Positions 8,799 through 17,489 are shown, counted from the first letter of the stretch. The stretch is 64,000 nucleotides of DNA from Bacillus sp. FJAT-18017 (GCF_001278805.1 NZ_CP012602.1:2262001-2326000), one strand, 5' to 3'. A program made the numbers and translations. Notes: generated by a model not told the origin, from the letters alone.

Positions 8799-9274
8799 TA
8801 TTCAATCACCTCAATTGTCGAGTGCATTAAATGGTGTCCGGACCCGCAATATTCATTGCAGACAATCAGGAATTCCCCCAGCTTGTCGAATGTCGTAACG
8901 AATTCGCTGATATAGCCAGGCTCGAGCATCATGTTGATGTTTGATCCGGCAACCTCAAAGCCATGGATAACATCCGTTGTCGTTGCGATAACTTTTACTT
9001 TTGCTCCAAACGGTACTTCTATTTTCGTAGGATTATAGGAAAAAGCGGAAGCGACATAGACAAGTTCATAGTCCCAATCCTTGCCTTCGACCTTATTAAG
9101 GCCAGGCTGGTCGAACGGAGCTATTGTCCTGACTTCTTCAACGTTGATAGTCTTTATAGCGCTTGGAGGCTGGTGTCCCATATGGAAAGCGCTTACCCCG
9201 ACGGTCGTCAGGAAGATGGCCAGAATTGAAATACCGAATATGAGCCATAGTTTTTCTGATTTATGGATATGCAT
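8798..9274 (-). CDS. cbaB: Cytochrome c oxidase subunit II, ba3 type
   Basis: A 158-residue subunit with one N-terminal membrane helix (about residues 10-32) and a cupredoxin domain. The CuA site is visible: histidine in TDVIHGFEVAG and CNEYCGSGHHLM near the C-terminus with both cysteines, the histidine and the methionine. It accepts electrons from cytochrome c on the outer face. SD AAAGGGGG precedes the ATG. The short length matches ba3-type subunit II rather than the aa3 type, which has two helices. Confidence 0.94.
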   Translation of the reverse strand: MHIHKSEKLWLIFGISILAIFLTTVGVSAFHMGHQPPSAIKTINVEEVRTIAPFDQPGLNKVEGKDWDYELVYVASAFSYNPTKIEVPFGAKVKVIATTTDVIHGFEVAGSNINMMLEPGYISEFVTTFDKLGEFLIVCNEYCGSGHHLMHSTIEVIE

Positions 9275-9295
9275 GAGAAAATCCCCCTTTCTTTC

Positions 9296-9457
9296 TTAAA
9301 AGCGATCCAGGAATAAGAAGTAAACGCCTAACCACGAAACGATGATAAACAAACCCAATAAAAATACAGAAACCAATGTCCCTTTCAATGGCTGATCCGT
9401 GCCAGCGGTTTTGTGTTTTACCTTATGGGCGGTTTTTGCTGATTCTATCTTTGCCAT
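9296..9457 (-). CDS. cbaD: Cytochrome c oxidase subunit IIa
   Basis: A 53-residue single-helix protein beginning MAKIESAKTAHKVKHK and with the hydrophobic stretch FLLGLFIIVSWLGVYFLFL. Position directly upstream of subunit II and this size match the subunit IIa gene of ba3 oxidases (Thermus CbaD). SD GGGAGTGCGAGGGG lies before ATG 9457. First gene of the operon. Confidence 0.82.
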   Translation of the reverse strand: MAKIESAKTAHKVKHKTAGTDQPLKGTLVSVFLLGLFIIVSWLGVYFLFLDRF

Positions 9458-9574
9458 CCCCTCGCACTCCCTTCTAAATAGTTAAAAAAATCAATAAGTT
9501 CTTCTTCATCATACAAATTTCTCAAAAAAGTAAAATATGGTTTTCTAAAGTTCACAAAGTGTTCATAACTATGT

Positions 9575-9624
9575 TTTACCTATGTTAATAGTGAAAACTT
9601 ATTAAATCAGTGATTTAAATCACA
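9575..9624 (-). promoter_or_regulatory. Crp/Fnr box and promoter of ba3 oxidase operon
   Basis: AGTGATTTAAATCACA at 9609-9624 matches TGTGA-N6-TCACA at 9 of 10 fixed bases. On the minus strand TAACAT (9587-9582) gives a predicted start near 9575, placing the box centre at about -41.5, as at the DUF2249 and regulator promoters. The remainder of 9458-9819 is A/T-rich without other recognisable features. Confidence 0.6.
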
Positions 9625-9819
9625 ATTTGTGGAAAGTGAATTGTGTCTAAAAATTGAACGTCTGTTTACGACTATGTGAACTTTGATGGTTTTGAGTGAC
9701 ATTTCTAACAGGTGGAAGGATAAAATCCGGTTTTAAACTCTTTTTCATGCACACCGGAAACAGAAAAAAATAAGATGTAATAATACCATTTTTGAAGAGT
9801 GAAAGCGGGGGGAAGGATC

Positions 9820-9945
9820 ATGGAAAAATATTATTGTGAAAAATGCCGTCTGCTCTACAGTTCACCCACAACTTGCAAAACATGCGGAGAACAGGCTGCG
9901 AATAAAATCTGGATTGAGGTCCAGAAACATAAGAAGAATACTTAG
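9820..9945 (+). CDS. Small zinc-ribbon protein
   Basis: A 41-residue protein starting MEKYYCEKCRLLY with two CxxC pairs (CEKC and CKTC), forming a predicted zinc ribbon, and a basic C-terminus. A strong SD (GGGGGGAAGGA) precedes the ATG, and a terminator follows immediately. No function can be assigned. Single-gene transcription unit divergent from the oxidase operon. Confidence 0.72.
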   Translation: MEKYYCEKCRLLYSSPTTCKTCGEQAANKIWIEVQKHKKNT

Positions 9946-9947
9946 GG

Positions 9948-9973
9948 GCACCGACTTAAAACGGTGCTTTTTC
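9948..9973 (+). terminator. Terminator after zinc-ribbon gene
   Basis: GCACCG (9948-9953) pairs with CGGTGC (9962-9967), followed by TTTTTCT. Confidence 0.85.
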
Positions 9974-10032
9974 TATATTAGTTTCTTATAATTAAAGAGT
10001 AGGAAATAGGGATGGAGGAAGGATGATTAACT

Positions 10033-10806
10033 ATGTTTTTACCATCATTTCGCCTGGACGGCAAACGGGCGATTGTTACGGGGGCAGGCAGAGGGATAGG
10101 AAGGGCACTCTCATCGGCGCTTGCTGAAGCTGGAGCCGACGTGGCTATCCTATCCAGGACCGCATCTGACCTGGAAGAAACAGCAGAACTTATACATAAG
10201 CAAGGAAGAAGAGCGTTAATTATCCCGGGGGATGTGACGAAAAGGGAGTTTGCTGTACAGGCAATCCGCACGGTGAAGGAAGAATGGGGCGGGGTGGATA
10301 TCCTCATTAACAACGCAGGGATGAACATCCGCTCAAAGGCTCTGGATGTGACAGATGGTGAATGGGAAACTATCATGAACACTAATTTGAAATCAGCCTT
10401 TATGTTCGCGCAGGAGACAGGACGCGTAATGAAAGAGCAGGGTACAGGCGGCAGGATTATCTCGATAACATCAGTAGGCGGCCATGTTGCATTAAGAACT
10501 GGCGTTGTTTATGCAGCCTCCAAGGCTGCAATCATCCAAATGACAAAAGTGCTGGCGCTAGAATGGGGACAGTACAACATCAATGTGAACGCGATTGGAC
10601 CTTGGTACTTTAAGACGCCTTTAACTGAAAAACTGCTTGCTGATCAGGATTATGTGAAAGATATCCTTGATGTTACTCCTCTGAAGCGGGTAGGTGAACT
10701 GCCTGAACTGGCAGGCCCTGCTATTTTTCTTGCTTCGGACGCAGGAAGCTATGTACATGGGCAGACGTTGTTTGTTGATGGCGGGATGACAATCCAGGGA
10801 TTTTAG
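10033..10806 (+). CDS. SDR family NAD(P)-dependent oxidoreductase
   Basis: A 257-residue classical short-chain dehydrogenase/reductase. Visible motifs: cofactor loop TGAGRGIG (about residues 16-23), NNAG (about 93-96), active-site Ser in SITSVGG (about 146) and YAASK (about 159-163). The C-terminal VHGQTLFVDGGMT is common in FabG/gluconate 5-dehydrogenase-like members. The serine to cofactor loop is followed by SR (LSRTASD), which fits NADPH preference. Substrate unknown. SD GGAGGAAGG precedes ATG 10033. Monocistronic, with a terminator at 10894. Confidence 0.9.
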   Translation: MFLPSFRLDGKRAIVTGAGRGIGRALSSALAEAGADVAILSRTASDLEETAELIHKQGRRALIIPGDVTKREFAVQAIRTVKEEWGGVDILINNAGMNIRSKALDVTDGEWETIMNTNLKSAFMFAQETGRVMKEQGTGGRIISITSVGGHVALRTGVVYAASKAAIIQMTKVLALEWGQYNINVNAIGPWYFKTPLTEKLLADQDYVKDILDVTPLKRVGELPELAGPAIFLASDAGSYVHGQTLFVDGGMTIQGF

Positions 10807-10893
10807 GCAGCTTTTTGGAAAAGTTTTAATAATGAACTATACACCAATACGGTTTATACTTAAATTGCACAGCAACAAACCTTCAAAACGTTT

Positions 10894-10921
10894 GCTTCCT
10901 CATTTCGGGGAAGCATTTTTT
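10894..10921 (+). terminator. Terminator after SDR gene
   Basis: GCTTCC (10894-10899) pairs with GGAAGC (10909-10914), then ATTTTTTATT. Confidence 0.85.
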
Positions 10922-10924
10922 ATT

Positions 10925-11054
10925 GTTCAAGAATAGTAGATATCGCCATTTTGGATAGTTCTTTTGCCCGGATGTCTTCATTTTGCTTAAAAAGGTAGGC
11001 TTTGGAAGCATAAACAGGTCGGTCTTTGAATAAAAACTTAATTAGTATGCGATT
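10925..11054 (-). pseudogene. Possible 3' fragment of a lost gene
   Basis: A minus-strand frame of about 43 codons ends at TAA 10925-10927. It reads smoothly in a protein-like way (KFLFKDRPVYASKAYLF... then KMAISTILEQ) but has no start codon or SD, and its upstream part is missing at about 11055, beside a plus-strand hairpin. I do not recognise the family. Nothing else gene-like is seen in 10807-11242. Confidence 0.25.
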
Positions 11055-11056
11055 CC

Positions 11057-11091
11057 CAGCGGGATTCTAAACTGAATCCCACTGCTTTTTT
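11057..11091 (+). terminator. Hairpin terminator
   Basis: GCGGGATTC pairs with GAATCCCACTGC (one unpaired base), followed by TTTTTTG. Confidence 0.6.
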
Positions 11092-11242
11092 GATATAAGA
11101 TGTATCAGTAAAAAAACCTTAAATAGAAGAAATGGTAAAGGAATATTCAATAAGAATCTTGAATTACTACTATAAATCGGTTGAAATCTTACAGGAATCT
11201 TTATAAACAGCTTTTCAATGCAAAATATAAGGGGAGAGTCTT

Positions 11243-11404
11243 TTGAAAAACTTTATTCTATATTGGAGAATATTTGTGATAGTTGCTTTAGTGGTGCTTT
11301 TCCTAACCAATGTTATAAGTCAATTCACGTTCCTATCATTTATGTCAGGAATTATTATCTTTTATGGGATTCCTTGGTTATATAAAAAGGCAACGAAAAA
11401 ATAG
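11243..11404 (+). CDS. Small membrane protein (53 residues)
   Basis: A TTG-initiated frame of 53 codons (MKNFILYWRIFVIVALVV...) behind the SD AAGGGGAGAG. It has two hydrophobic segments, about residues 10-24 and 31-46, and a lysine-rich end (KKATKK). A strong terminator follows at 11451. Likely a two-helix membrane protein of unknown function. The combination of SD, length and terminator supports a real gene. Confidence 0.55.
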   Translation: MKNFILYWRIFVIVALVVLFLTNVISQFTFLSFMSGIIIFYGIPWLYKKATKK

Positions 11405-11450
11405 CTTGTGGATTTAAAGGCAATTGCCTTCAAAAGATTGGTATATAGAT

Positions 11451-11482
11451 GATTGGAGACAATATACTCCAATCATTTTTTT
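11451..11482 (+). terminator. Terminator after small membrane protein gene
   Basis: GATTGGAG (11451-11458) pairs with CTCCAATC (11467-11474), followed by ATTTTTTTG. Confidence 0.85.
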
Positions 11483-11674
11483 GTTAAATTTATTTACCAA
11501 ATGCTTGTTCAGTGGTAATTTCATTTTACACATAAAAGCCAAACCCGTTCACTTTGTAGGGAGAGGGGCATTCTCCGCAAATTCCAAAGCCACATGCACT
11601 TCTATTCTCAGGCTTAAACAATTGCCTTAAGGTGATTGGGTATAATTTTTGCCAAAAAAGGGAATGGGTCTATA

Positions 11675-11789
11675 CCCACCCTGAATAAAGGTGGGACTTC
11701 AGGTTAGGAAAACTGGCATTCACCCAGTCTTTCCTGGAATGGCATAGTTTTTCTTATGCGTTAGGAAAGTATACATATATACTTTCCTA
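11675..11789 (+). other. Four consecutive hairpins in the leader of bpsA
   Basis: CCCACC/GGTGGG (11675-11695); AGGAAAACTGG with CCAGTCTTTCCT (11706-11734, one bulge); GCATA/TATGC (11742-11759); and a perfect 12-bp stem TAGGAAAGTATA/TATACTTTCCTA with a 4-base loop (11762-11789). None is followed by a T-run. CCTGAA (11679) can alternatively pair with TTCAGG (11698), which would exclude the first hairpin. No known riboswitch was recognised. The rest of 11483-11831 shows no gene. Confidence 0.45.
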
Positions 11790-11831
11790 TTAGCCAAAAA
11801 TACCAATACCGCCCTTTAAGGAGAATGATAT

Positions 11832-12914
11832 ATGCCAGCAGTCTTATCAGTAGCCGAGGCCTTGCCTCCTTTCAAAGTGGAACAAGAGAGAGCCGTTGAG
11901 TTTGCCAGAGAAATGTTCTCTGATACCTACAAGGACATTGAGCGCCTATTGAAAGCTTTTCAGAATGGGCAAATCGAAAGCAGAAGATTTGCTAAAGATA
12001 TAGAATGGTTCAAACAGGATCGCGGCTTCGCGGAGCGGAATGACGCCTTCATTGAATCAGCAGTGCAATTAGGCAGCGAGGCAATTGCACGCTGTCTCGA
12101 CAACTCCACATTTCTTAGGCGTGCTGTGGATTATAGTGAAATCGAAGCAATTTTCTTCGTAACTACTACCGGGCTTGCAACGCCGAGTATTGATGCGAGA
12201 ATCATGAACAAATTGCCGTTTTCGCCCCATACGAAGAGAATACCGATTTGGGGACTTGGATGCGCTGGCGGTGCCGCGGGTTTGTCAAGGGCGTATGAGT
12301 ATTGCCTTGCCTTTCCAAAATCTAAGGTTCTTGTCCTAAGTGTTGAGCTCTGCAGCTTGACCTTTCAAAAAAATGATCGCTCCAAGAGCAACCTGATCGG
12401 GACATCCCTATTTGCCGACGGGGTCAGCTGTGCACTTATTTGTGGAGATGAAGTAACTAGTTTACACAATGGAAGTGTCCCTGAAATAATTGGAACGCAC
12501 TCGACACTTATGCCTGATTCTCTGGATGTGATGGGCTGGGATATTAAAAACGAAGGGCTTTATGTAATTTTTTCCCGTGACATTCCGACGATCATTGAAG
12601 GATGGCTAAAGCCGAATGTTACAGCGTTTTTGGACGAGCAGGGAGTGAGCCTGGGAGACCTCCGTCACTTTATCGCGCACCCTGGCGGAAAAAAAGTCCT
12701 CGATGCATATGTTGCTTCTTTAGGCCTTGAACCGTCGATGACCAGCATTTCAGCCGATGTGCTCCGGCATTATGGAAATATGTCGTCTGCTACCATCCTT
12801 TATGTTTTACGCAGGCATATGGAACTGCAGCCAAGTGCGGGGGAACTTGGCCTTGCTGCCGCCCTTGGGCCGGGCTTCAGTTCTGAGCTTCTTTTGGTGA
12901 GGTGGAAGGAATGA
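11832..12914 (+). CDS. bpsA: Type III polyketide synthase (BpsA)
   Basis: A 360-residue chalcone/stilbene synthase-family enzyme that makes alkylpyrones from fatty acyl-CoA and malonyl-CoA. The Cys-His-Asn triad is visible: catalytic cysteine in GLGCAGGAAGL (about residue 144), histidine in FIAHPGGKKV (about 285), asparagine in HYGNMSSATI (about 318). SD AAGGAGAATG precedes ATG 11832. The downstream methyltransferase gene overlaps it by ATGA, as in the B. subtilis bpsA-bpsB pair. Confidence 0.94.
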   Translation: MPAVLSVAEALPPFKVEQERAVEFAREMFSDTYKDIERLLKAFQNGQIESRRFAKDIEWFKQDRGFAERNDAFIESAVQLGSEAIARCLDNSTFLRRAVDYSEIEAIFFVTTTGLATPSIDARIMNKLPFSPHTKRIPIWGLGCAGGAAGLSRAYEYCLAFPKSKVLVLSVELCSLTFQKNDRSKSNLIGTSLFADGVSCALICGDEVTSLHNGSVPEIIGTHSTLMPDSLDVMGWDIKNEGLYVIFSRDIPTIIEGWLKPNVTAFLDEQGVSLGDLRHFIAHPGGKKVLDAYVASLGLEPSMTSISADVLRHYGNMSSATILYVLRRHMELQPSAGELGLAAALGPGFSSELLLVRWKE

Positions 12915-13483
12915 TACTGTTTATTGCGATTATGTCAGTCGTCATCGTCCAGCGTCTTCTGGAGCTCACTATTGCACGCAGGAATGAAAAGTGGATGAAG
13001 GAAAAAGGAGCAATTGAATTCGGCAATGGTCACTATCCTTGGATGGTATTGATGCATATTGCTTTTTTTGTTTCGCTGATAGCCGAAGTCCTTATTTTTA
13101 AGCGGGGGCTCTCACCTCTTTGGCCGTTATTCTTATTGTTGTTTCTGCTGGCGCAGGCAGGGAGGATTTGGGCGCTTGCATCATTGGGGAAGTACTGGAA
13201 TACAAAGATCATTGTCCTTCCCGGGGCTGAGGTTGTCCAAAAAGGGCCGTATCGGTTTATCCGCCACCCTAATTATCTGATTGTTGCGGTGGAGCTGCTG
13301 ACTCTGCCACTCATTTTTCAGGCGTATTATACAGCAATTTTGTTTATGGCTCTGAATTTTATGATGATGTCAGTCAGGATTCCAGCCGAGGAAGCAGCAT
13401 TGAAGAAGCTGACCGAGTATGAGCGGGAGAAGGGAAGGCAGAGTAGATTTATTCCTCAAATGTTAAAGAAGTTTGACAATTGA
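12911..13483 (+). CDS. bpsB: Isoprenylcysteine carboxyl methyltransferase-family protein (BpsB)
   Basis: A 190-residue integral membrane methyltransferase of the ICMT/PEMT family (B. subtilis YpbQ/BpsB), which O-methylates alkylpyrones made by BpsA. The SAM-binding signature is GPYRFIRHPNYLIVAVE (about residues 113-130) and the PAEEAALKK segment. ATG 12911 overlaps the bpsA stop and has GAGGTGGAAGGA as SD; an earlier GTG at 12902 is less likely. Strongly coupled to bpsA. Confidence 0.9.
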   Translation: MILFIAIMSVVIVQRLLELTIARRNEKWMKEKGAIEFGNGHYPWMVLMHIAFFVSLIAEVLIFKRGLSPLWPLFLLLFLLAQAGRIWALASLGKYWNTKIIVLPGAEVVQKGPYRFIRHPNYLIVAVELLTLPLIFQAYYTAILFMALNFMMMSVRIPAEEAALKKLTEYEREKGRQSRFIPQMLKKFDN

Positions 13484-13493
13484 CTGCGGCTTA

Positions 13494-13548
13494 TTGAAAA
13501 CGTTTATCATTCGTGATACACTTTCCTTAACGATGAAAATCATTCTCA
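13494..13548 (+). promoter_or_regulatory. Promoter with Fur-like box
   Basis: TTGAAA (13494-13499), 17-bp spacer, TACACT (13517-13522). Immediately downstream TGAAAATCATTCTCA (13534-13548) matches the Fur 15-mer TGATAATNATTATCA at all but two positions. It sits at about +5 to +20, where a repressor would block initiation. It could also be read by another Fur-family regulator, but PerR and Zur consensus fit less well. Confidence 0.5.
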
Positions 13549-13566
13549 CTCAGGAAGGTGTTACAT

Positions 13567-13659
13567 ATGGCTGTTGTTTTCGTTGGAGGAACGGTTGTCA
13601 TTTACGCCGCAGTAATGAAATATGTATTAGGTCATGTCGCTAGGCCAACAGTAAAGTAA
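13567..13659 (+). CDS. 30-residue hydrophobic peptide
   Basis: A short frame MAVVFVGGTVVIYAAVMKY... of 30 codons with an excellent SD (AGGAAGGTG, 7 bases before ATG), its own promoter and a strong terminator directly after. One membrane helix is predicted, with a basic tail ending RPTVK. The family is not recognised. It may be under Fur-type control through the box at 13534. Confidence 0.5.
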   Translation: MAVVFVGGTVVIYAAVMKYVLGHVARPTVK

Positions 13660-13677
13660 TTCTATCTTTTAAGTAAA

Positions 13678-13704
13678 GCCAGGGGAGGTTCCCCTGGCTT
13701 TTTG
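13678..13704 (+). terminator. Terminator after the 30-codon gene
   Basis: GCCAGGGG (13678-13685) pairs with CCCCTGGC (13691-13698), followed by TTTTTG. Confidence 0.9.
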
Positions 13705-13787
13705 CGTTTTTCAATGGGAATATAGTGAATTTTCGTATAAAATAGCCGTAGGGGAAATTATTATTCTTATATAAGGGGAAACAATTT

Positions 13788-16700
13788 ATGGTTCAGACGA
13801 AATATCAACAGGATTCGCTACCGGCGATAAAAGGGGTTTTAGCCCGTCTATACCTCTATTTGAAAGAACACGGCGATACCGAAAGTGCACAAAAGATAAG
13901 ACAGCTTGCAACAAAATATGAAGCTAAGGAAAATGTTATTGCATTTTGCGGGCATTTCTCCGCAGGAAAATCTTCGATGATCAACAAGCTTGCTGGAGCA
14001 GATATTTTGCCATCAAGCCCGATACCAACAAGCGCAAACCTGGTCAAAATAAAATCCGGCGCTGACTATGCGAAGGTTTATTTTAAAACGGGCATGCCCT
14101 GGATGTACATGGCTCCTTATGACTATGGTGTCGTAAAAAGCCATGCAATGGATGGCGATGAAATTGACCAGATTGAAATAAGCAGCTCGACAATCACGCT
14201 TCCAGCTAATGGCGCCATTCTTGACACACCAGGGATTGATTCCGCAGACGATGCCCACCGGATTGCGACCGAGTCGGCTCTTCACCTAGCTGACTTGATT
14301 TTCTATGTCATGGATTACAATCATGTTCAGTCGGAAGTGAATTTTCTTTTTACAAAAGAGCTTACCGAAGCAGGGAAAGAAGTTTATCTGGTCGTCAATC
14401 AGATCGATAAGCACCGCGATGAAGAATTGAGTTTTGAAGCTTTTAAAAATAGTGTCCTGTCATCGTTCCAATCGTGGGGTGTCCGCCCGGCAGGAATCTT
14501 TTATACGTCGCTAAGGGACTCGCTGCACACTGGAAACGAATATCCACAATTAGAGCTGCTAGCGCACGAAAAACTTCAGCTGGATGAGCAGGTATTTGAG
14601 AAATCAACGCGCGCTTCAATTGAAAAGCTTGTCAGCCAATATCTCAACAAGCTATCTGAAAACCAGGAGGAAGAGCGTACGAGGCTTGCGGAGATTCTCT
14701 CGCCAGTTACAGATATCGACAGCCTTGAGCAGCAAGTATCTAAAGTGAAAGGCCAGCTTGAAGCAAGTTCTGCTAAAACGGAACTGACTCTGAGAGACCT
14801 GGATCAACACATGAACAAAATTTTGGAAAATGCATATTTGATGCCTTTTGAAACGAGGGAGCTGGCACGTTTATTTTTGGAATCAACCCAGCCAGGATTC
14901 AAAGTAGGCTTACTTTTCTCAACAGGAAAAACAAATGCGGAAAAGACGGCGCGGCGCGAAGCTTTTTTCAATGATGTTAACGGCAGGGCGAAGGAGCAGG
15001 TTGAATGGCATATCCGAGAACTGCTTCAAAACATTCTAAAGGAAAATGAAATCCGCGATGAGCATCTTCATTCGCTGGCTAGGAATTTTTCGATAGGGAT
15101 AACGGAGGATTTAATTGAAAAGCCGCTAAAGAGCGGCGCCCTTGTTACCGGCGATTATTTATTGAATTATACGGACGGGGTTTCGTCCGAGATCAAGAGA
15201 GCAGCCAGGAATGCTGTTCATACATTCAAGAAGGATTTAGGTGAGTTCCTGGATAAACAGGTGAAAAAGGAAACTTCAATCCTTGAAGCGGAGGTGGCGA
15301 GGCTTTCTGTAATACTAGAAGCGAAGCACAAGCTCGACTCTCTTGATGAAACGATTCGGAAATCCAAATCAGATTTAACAGAGCTTCTGAACAACCGCCC
15401 GGCTGAGGACCTGAAGGTAGAGGTTTTTGAAAGAGAAGACGAAGATGTCCGGATTATTCGCGGTGAGGTGCCTTTGGAATCAGAAGCTAAAGATAACGAC
15501 GATATAGCACCTGCTGCTGAACGTAATGAGGAAAAACCTAATAAAAGGACAGTCAACGCTGAGAATGTTGCAATGAAACTAAAAAAAGGCGCTGGGCTCG
15601 TTGTGTCGCTTCCGGGGTTTGCACACCTTGCGAAAGAGCTTGGAGACAGGGCATCACGCCTGGAAAACAGGGCTTACACCGTTGCCTTATTCGGTGCATT
15701 CAGCGCCGGCAAATCCTCATTTGCGAACGCGCTTATCGGTGAGACAGTCCTTCCGGTTTCACCGAACCCAACAACGGCAGCGATTTGTCGGATTAAGCCT
15801 GTCACAGCAGAGAATGCACATGGTAAAGTGGTCATTCAGATGAAGGAAAGCGCCAGTCTCCTCGACGATGTAAACCGTGCGTTGAAATCATATGAGTTCA
15901 GAGCTGATAGCCTGGAGGAAGCAGCTGAACGAATAAGTCAGTTGCAAAGCGTGCCTTTCAACGGAGATGCTGCCGAGAAAGCGAATCTCGCATTCCTGAA
16001 CGCCTTCAACACCGGCTTTGCTGAAGCAGCTGATAAGCTGGGAAACCGGCTTACTACAGGGTACGAGGAGTTCAAGGATTATGTTGCACGTGAAGAGAAG
16101 TCTTGCTTTGTCGAGTGGATTGACCTCCATTTTGATTGCGAGCTCACCCGAAAAGGAATTACTCTTGTTGATACCCCTGGGGCCGACTCAATCAATGCCA
16201 GGCATACAGGAGTCGCCTTTGATTATATAAAAAACGCAGATGCGATATTGTTTGTTACCTATTACAACCACGCTTTTTCCCGGGCTGACCGTGAATTTCT
16301 TATTCAGCTCGGCCGGGTTAAGGAAGTATTCGAGCTTGATAAAATGTTCTTCATCGTCAATGCCATTGACCTGGCTAAGGATGAGGAAGAAAAACAGCAT
16401 GTCCTTTCCTATGTCAAAGGTCAGCTTGAAGCATACGGAATCCGCAATCCCCACCTAAATCCTGTCTCCAGTCTGCTTGGCTTGAAAGAGAAGCTGGGAA
16501 GTTTGGATACAGCCGAATCTGGTTTGCCGCAGTTTGAGGAAGACTTCTATCGATTTATTTCAGAAGGGCTTTCCGGCATGGCGGCAGCTTCAGCTGAAAA
16601 AGAGTTCCAGCGGATCAAGGGAATGGTTTCGAAACTTGTCCAATCCGCAAAACTGGATAAAACCATGACAGAAGAAAAAATTAAAGAACTCCACAAAATC

Positions 16701-17426
16701 AAGCAAGACCTTTCCGGCTTGCTAGCAAAGCAATCACCCGCCGGACTCGAGCAAAGAGTCACCCAGGAGGCGGAGGAACTCGTTCATTACGTAAAGCAGA
16801 GGGTGTTCTTGCGTTTCGGCGACTTTTTCAAGGAATCATTCAATCCATCTGCCATCAATGCCAATCGAAATATAAAACATGCGTTAAAGGCGGCATTAGA
16901 GGAACTGCTTGAAAGCCTTGGGCACGACCTTGCCCAGGAAATGCGGGCGACCGGGCTGAGGATTGAAAAGTTCACTGTGAAAGCGATTCTCGACTTTATG
17001 GCTGGCCTGGAAGAGGATGCGGGGGGATTATGCGAGGGTTTGACCTTTGGGACCGTGAACCTGCGGGAACCGGCTGGTATTGAGTTTCCGCGGGGATTTG
17101 TTTCGGTTGAGACTAGCCGTTTCAACCGCCAATTGGCACTATTCAAAAATCCTAAGGATTTCTTTGAGAAAAATGGCAAACAAATCATGCAGGACGAATT
17201 GAATACGTTGTTGTCCGTTGAAGCTGATGCCTATCTCGAAGCAGAATCCGCAAGGCTAAATGAATACTGTGCCAAACTTGTTTCGGACTGGTTTGCTACA
17301 ATGATTGAAGAAGCTTCAGAACAGGCCGAAGATTATATAAACGGGCTCCTTGAAGTGTATGGAGGCAGCTTTGATGCAGAGAAACTTGAAGCTGTATTAA
17401 GGCAGCTTGAGGAAATTGCTTCTTAA
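13788..17426 (+). CDS. dynA: Double dynamin-family GTPase (DynA)
   Basis: A 1212-residue bacterial dynamin made of two fused dynamin units, as in B. subtilis DynA/YpbR (1193 residues), which tethers and fuses membranes and aids membrane repair. P-loops are GHFSAGKSS (about residues 55-63) and GAFSAGKSS (about 639-647). Switch-type motifs are ILDTPGIDS (first unit) and LVDTPGADS (second unit), and NQID/NAID base-specificity motifs follow each. The stretches between are long coiled-coil helices. A middle acidic linker (about 550-590) separates the units. Monocistronic, with a terminator at 17490. Confidence 0.95.
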   Translation: MVQTKYQQDSLPAIKGVLARLYLYLKEHGDTESAQKIRQLATKYEAKENVIAFCGHFSAGKSSMINKLAGADILPSSPIPTSANLVKIKSGADYAKVYFKTGMPWMYMAPYDYGVVKSHAMDGDEIDQIEISSSTITLPANGAILDTPGIDSADDAHRIATESALHLADLIFYVMDYNHVQSEVNFLFTKELTEAGKEVYLVVNQIDKHRDEELSFEAFKNSVLSSFQSWGVRPAGIFYTSLRDSLHTGNEYPQLELLAHEKLQLDEQVFEKSTRASIEKLVSQYLNKLSENQEEERTRLAEILSPVTDIDSLEQQVSKVKGQLEASSAKTELTLRDLDQHMNKILENAYLMPFETRELARLFLESTQPGFKVGLLFSTGKTNAEKTARREAFFNDVNGRAKEQVEWHIRELLQNILKENEIRDEHLHSLARNFSIGITEDLIEKPLKSGALVTGDYLLNYTDGVSSEIKRAARNAVHTFKKDLGEFLDKQVKKETSILEAEVARLSVILEAKHKLDSLDETIRKSKSDLTELLNNRPAEDLKVEVFEREDEDVRIIRGEVPLESEAKDNDDIAPAAERNEEKPNKRTVNAENVAMKLKKGAGLVVSLPGFAHLAKELGDRASRLENRAYTVALFGAFSAGKSSFANALIGETVLPVSPNPTTAAICRIKPVTAENAHGKVVIQMKESASLLDDVNRALKSYEFRADSLEEAAERISQLQSVPFNGDAAEKANLAFLNAFNTGFAEAADKLGNRLTTGYEEFKDYVAREEKSCFVEWIDLHFDCELTRKGITLVDTPGADSINARHTGVAFDYIKNADAILFVTYYNHAFSRADREFLIQLGRVKEVFELDKMFFIVNAIDLAKDEEEKQHVLSYVKGQLEAYGIRNPHLNPVSSLLGLKEKLGSLDTAESGLPQFEEDFYRFISEGLSGMAAASAEKEFQRIKGMVSKLVQSAKLDKTMTEEKIKELHKIKQDLSGLLAKQSPAGLEQRVTQEAEELVHYVKQRVFLRFGDFFKESFNPSAINANRNIKHALKAALEELLESLGHDLAQEMRATGLRIEKFTVKAILDFMAGLEEDAGGLCEGLTFGTVNLREPAGIEFPRGFVSVETSRFNRQLALFKNPKDFFEKNGKQIMQDELNTLLSVEADAYLEAESARLNEYCAKLVSDWFATMIEEASEQAEDYINGLLEVYGGSFDAEKLEAVLRQLEEIAS

Positions 17427-17489
17427 TTGTCAATTAAACCCCATAATGACGCTGTCTATGGTATAATGAAACTATGATTTTATAAGATA

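Noticed and set aside
11424..11630. Plus-strand ORF of 68 codons before bpsA
   Set aside because: Crosses a clear terminator (11451-11482) and lacks an SD; composition not protein-like.
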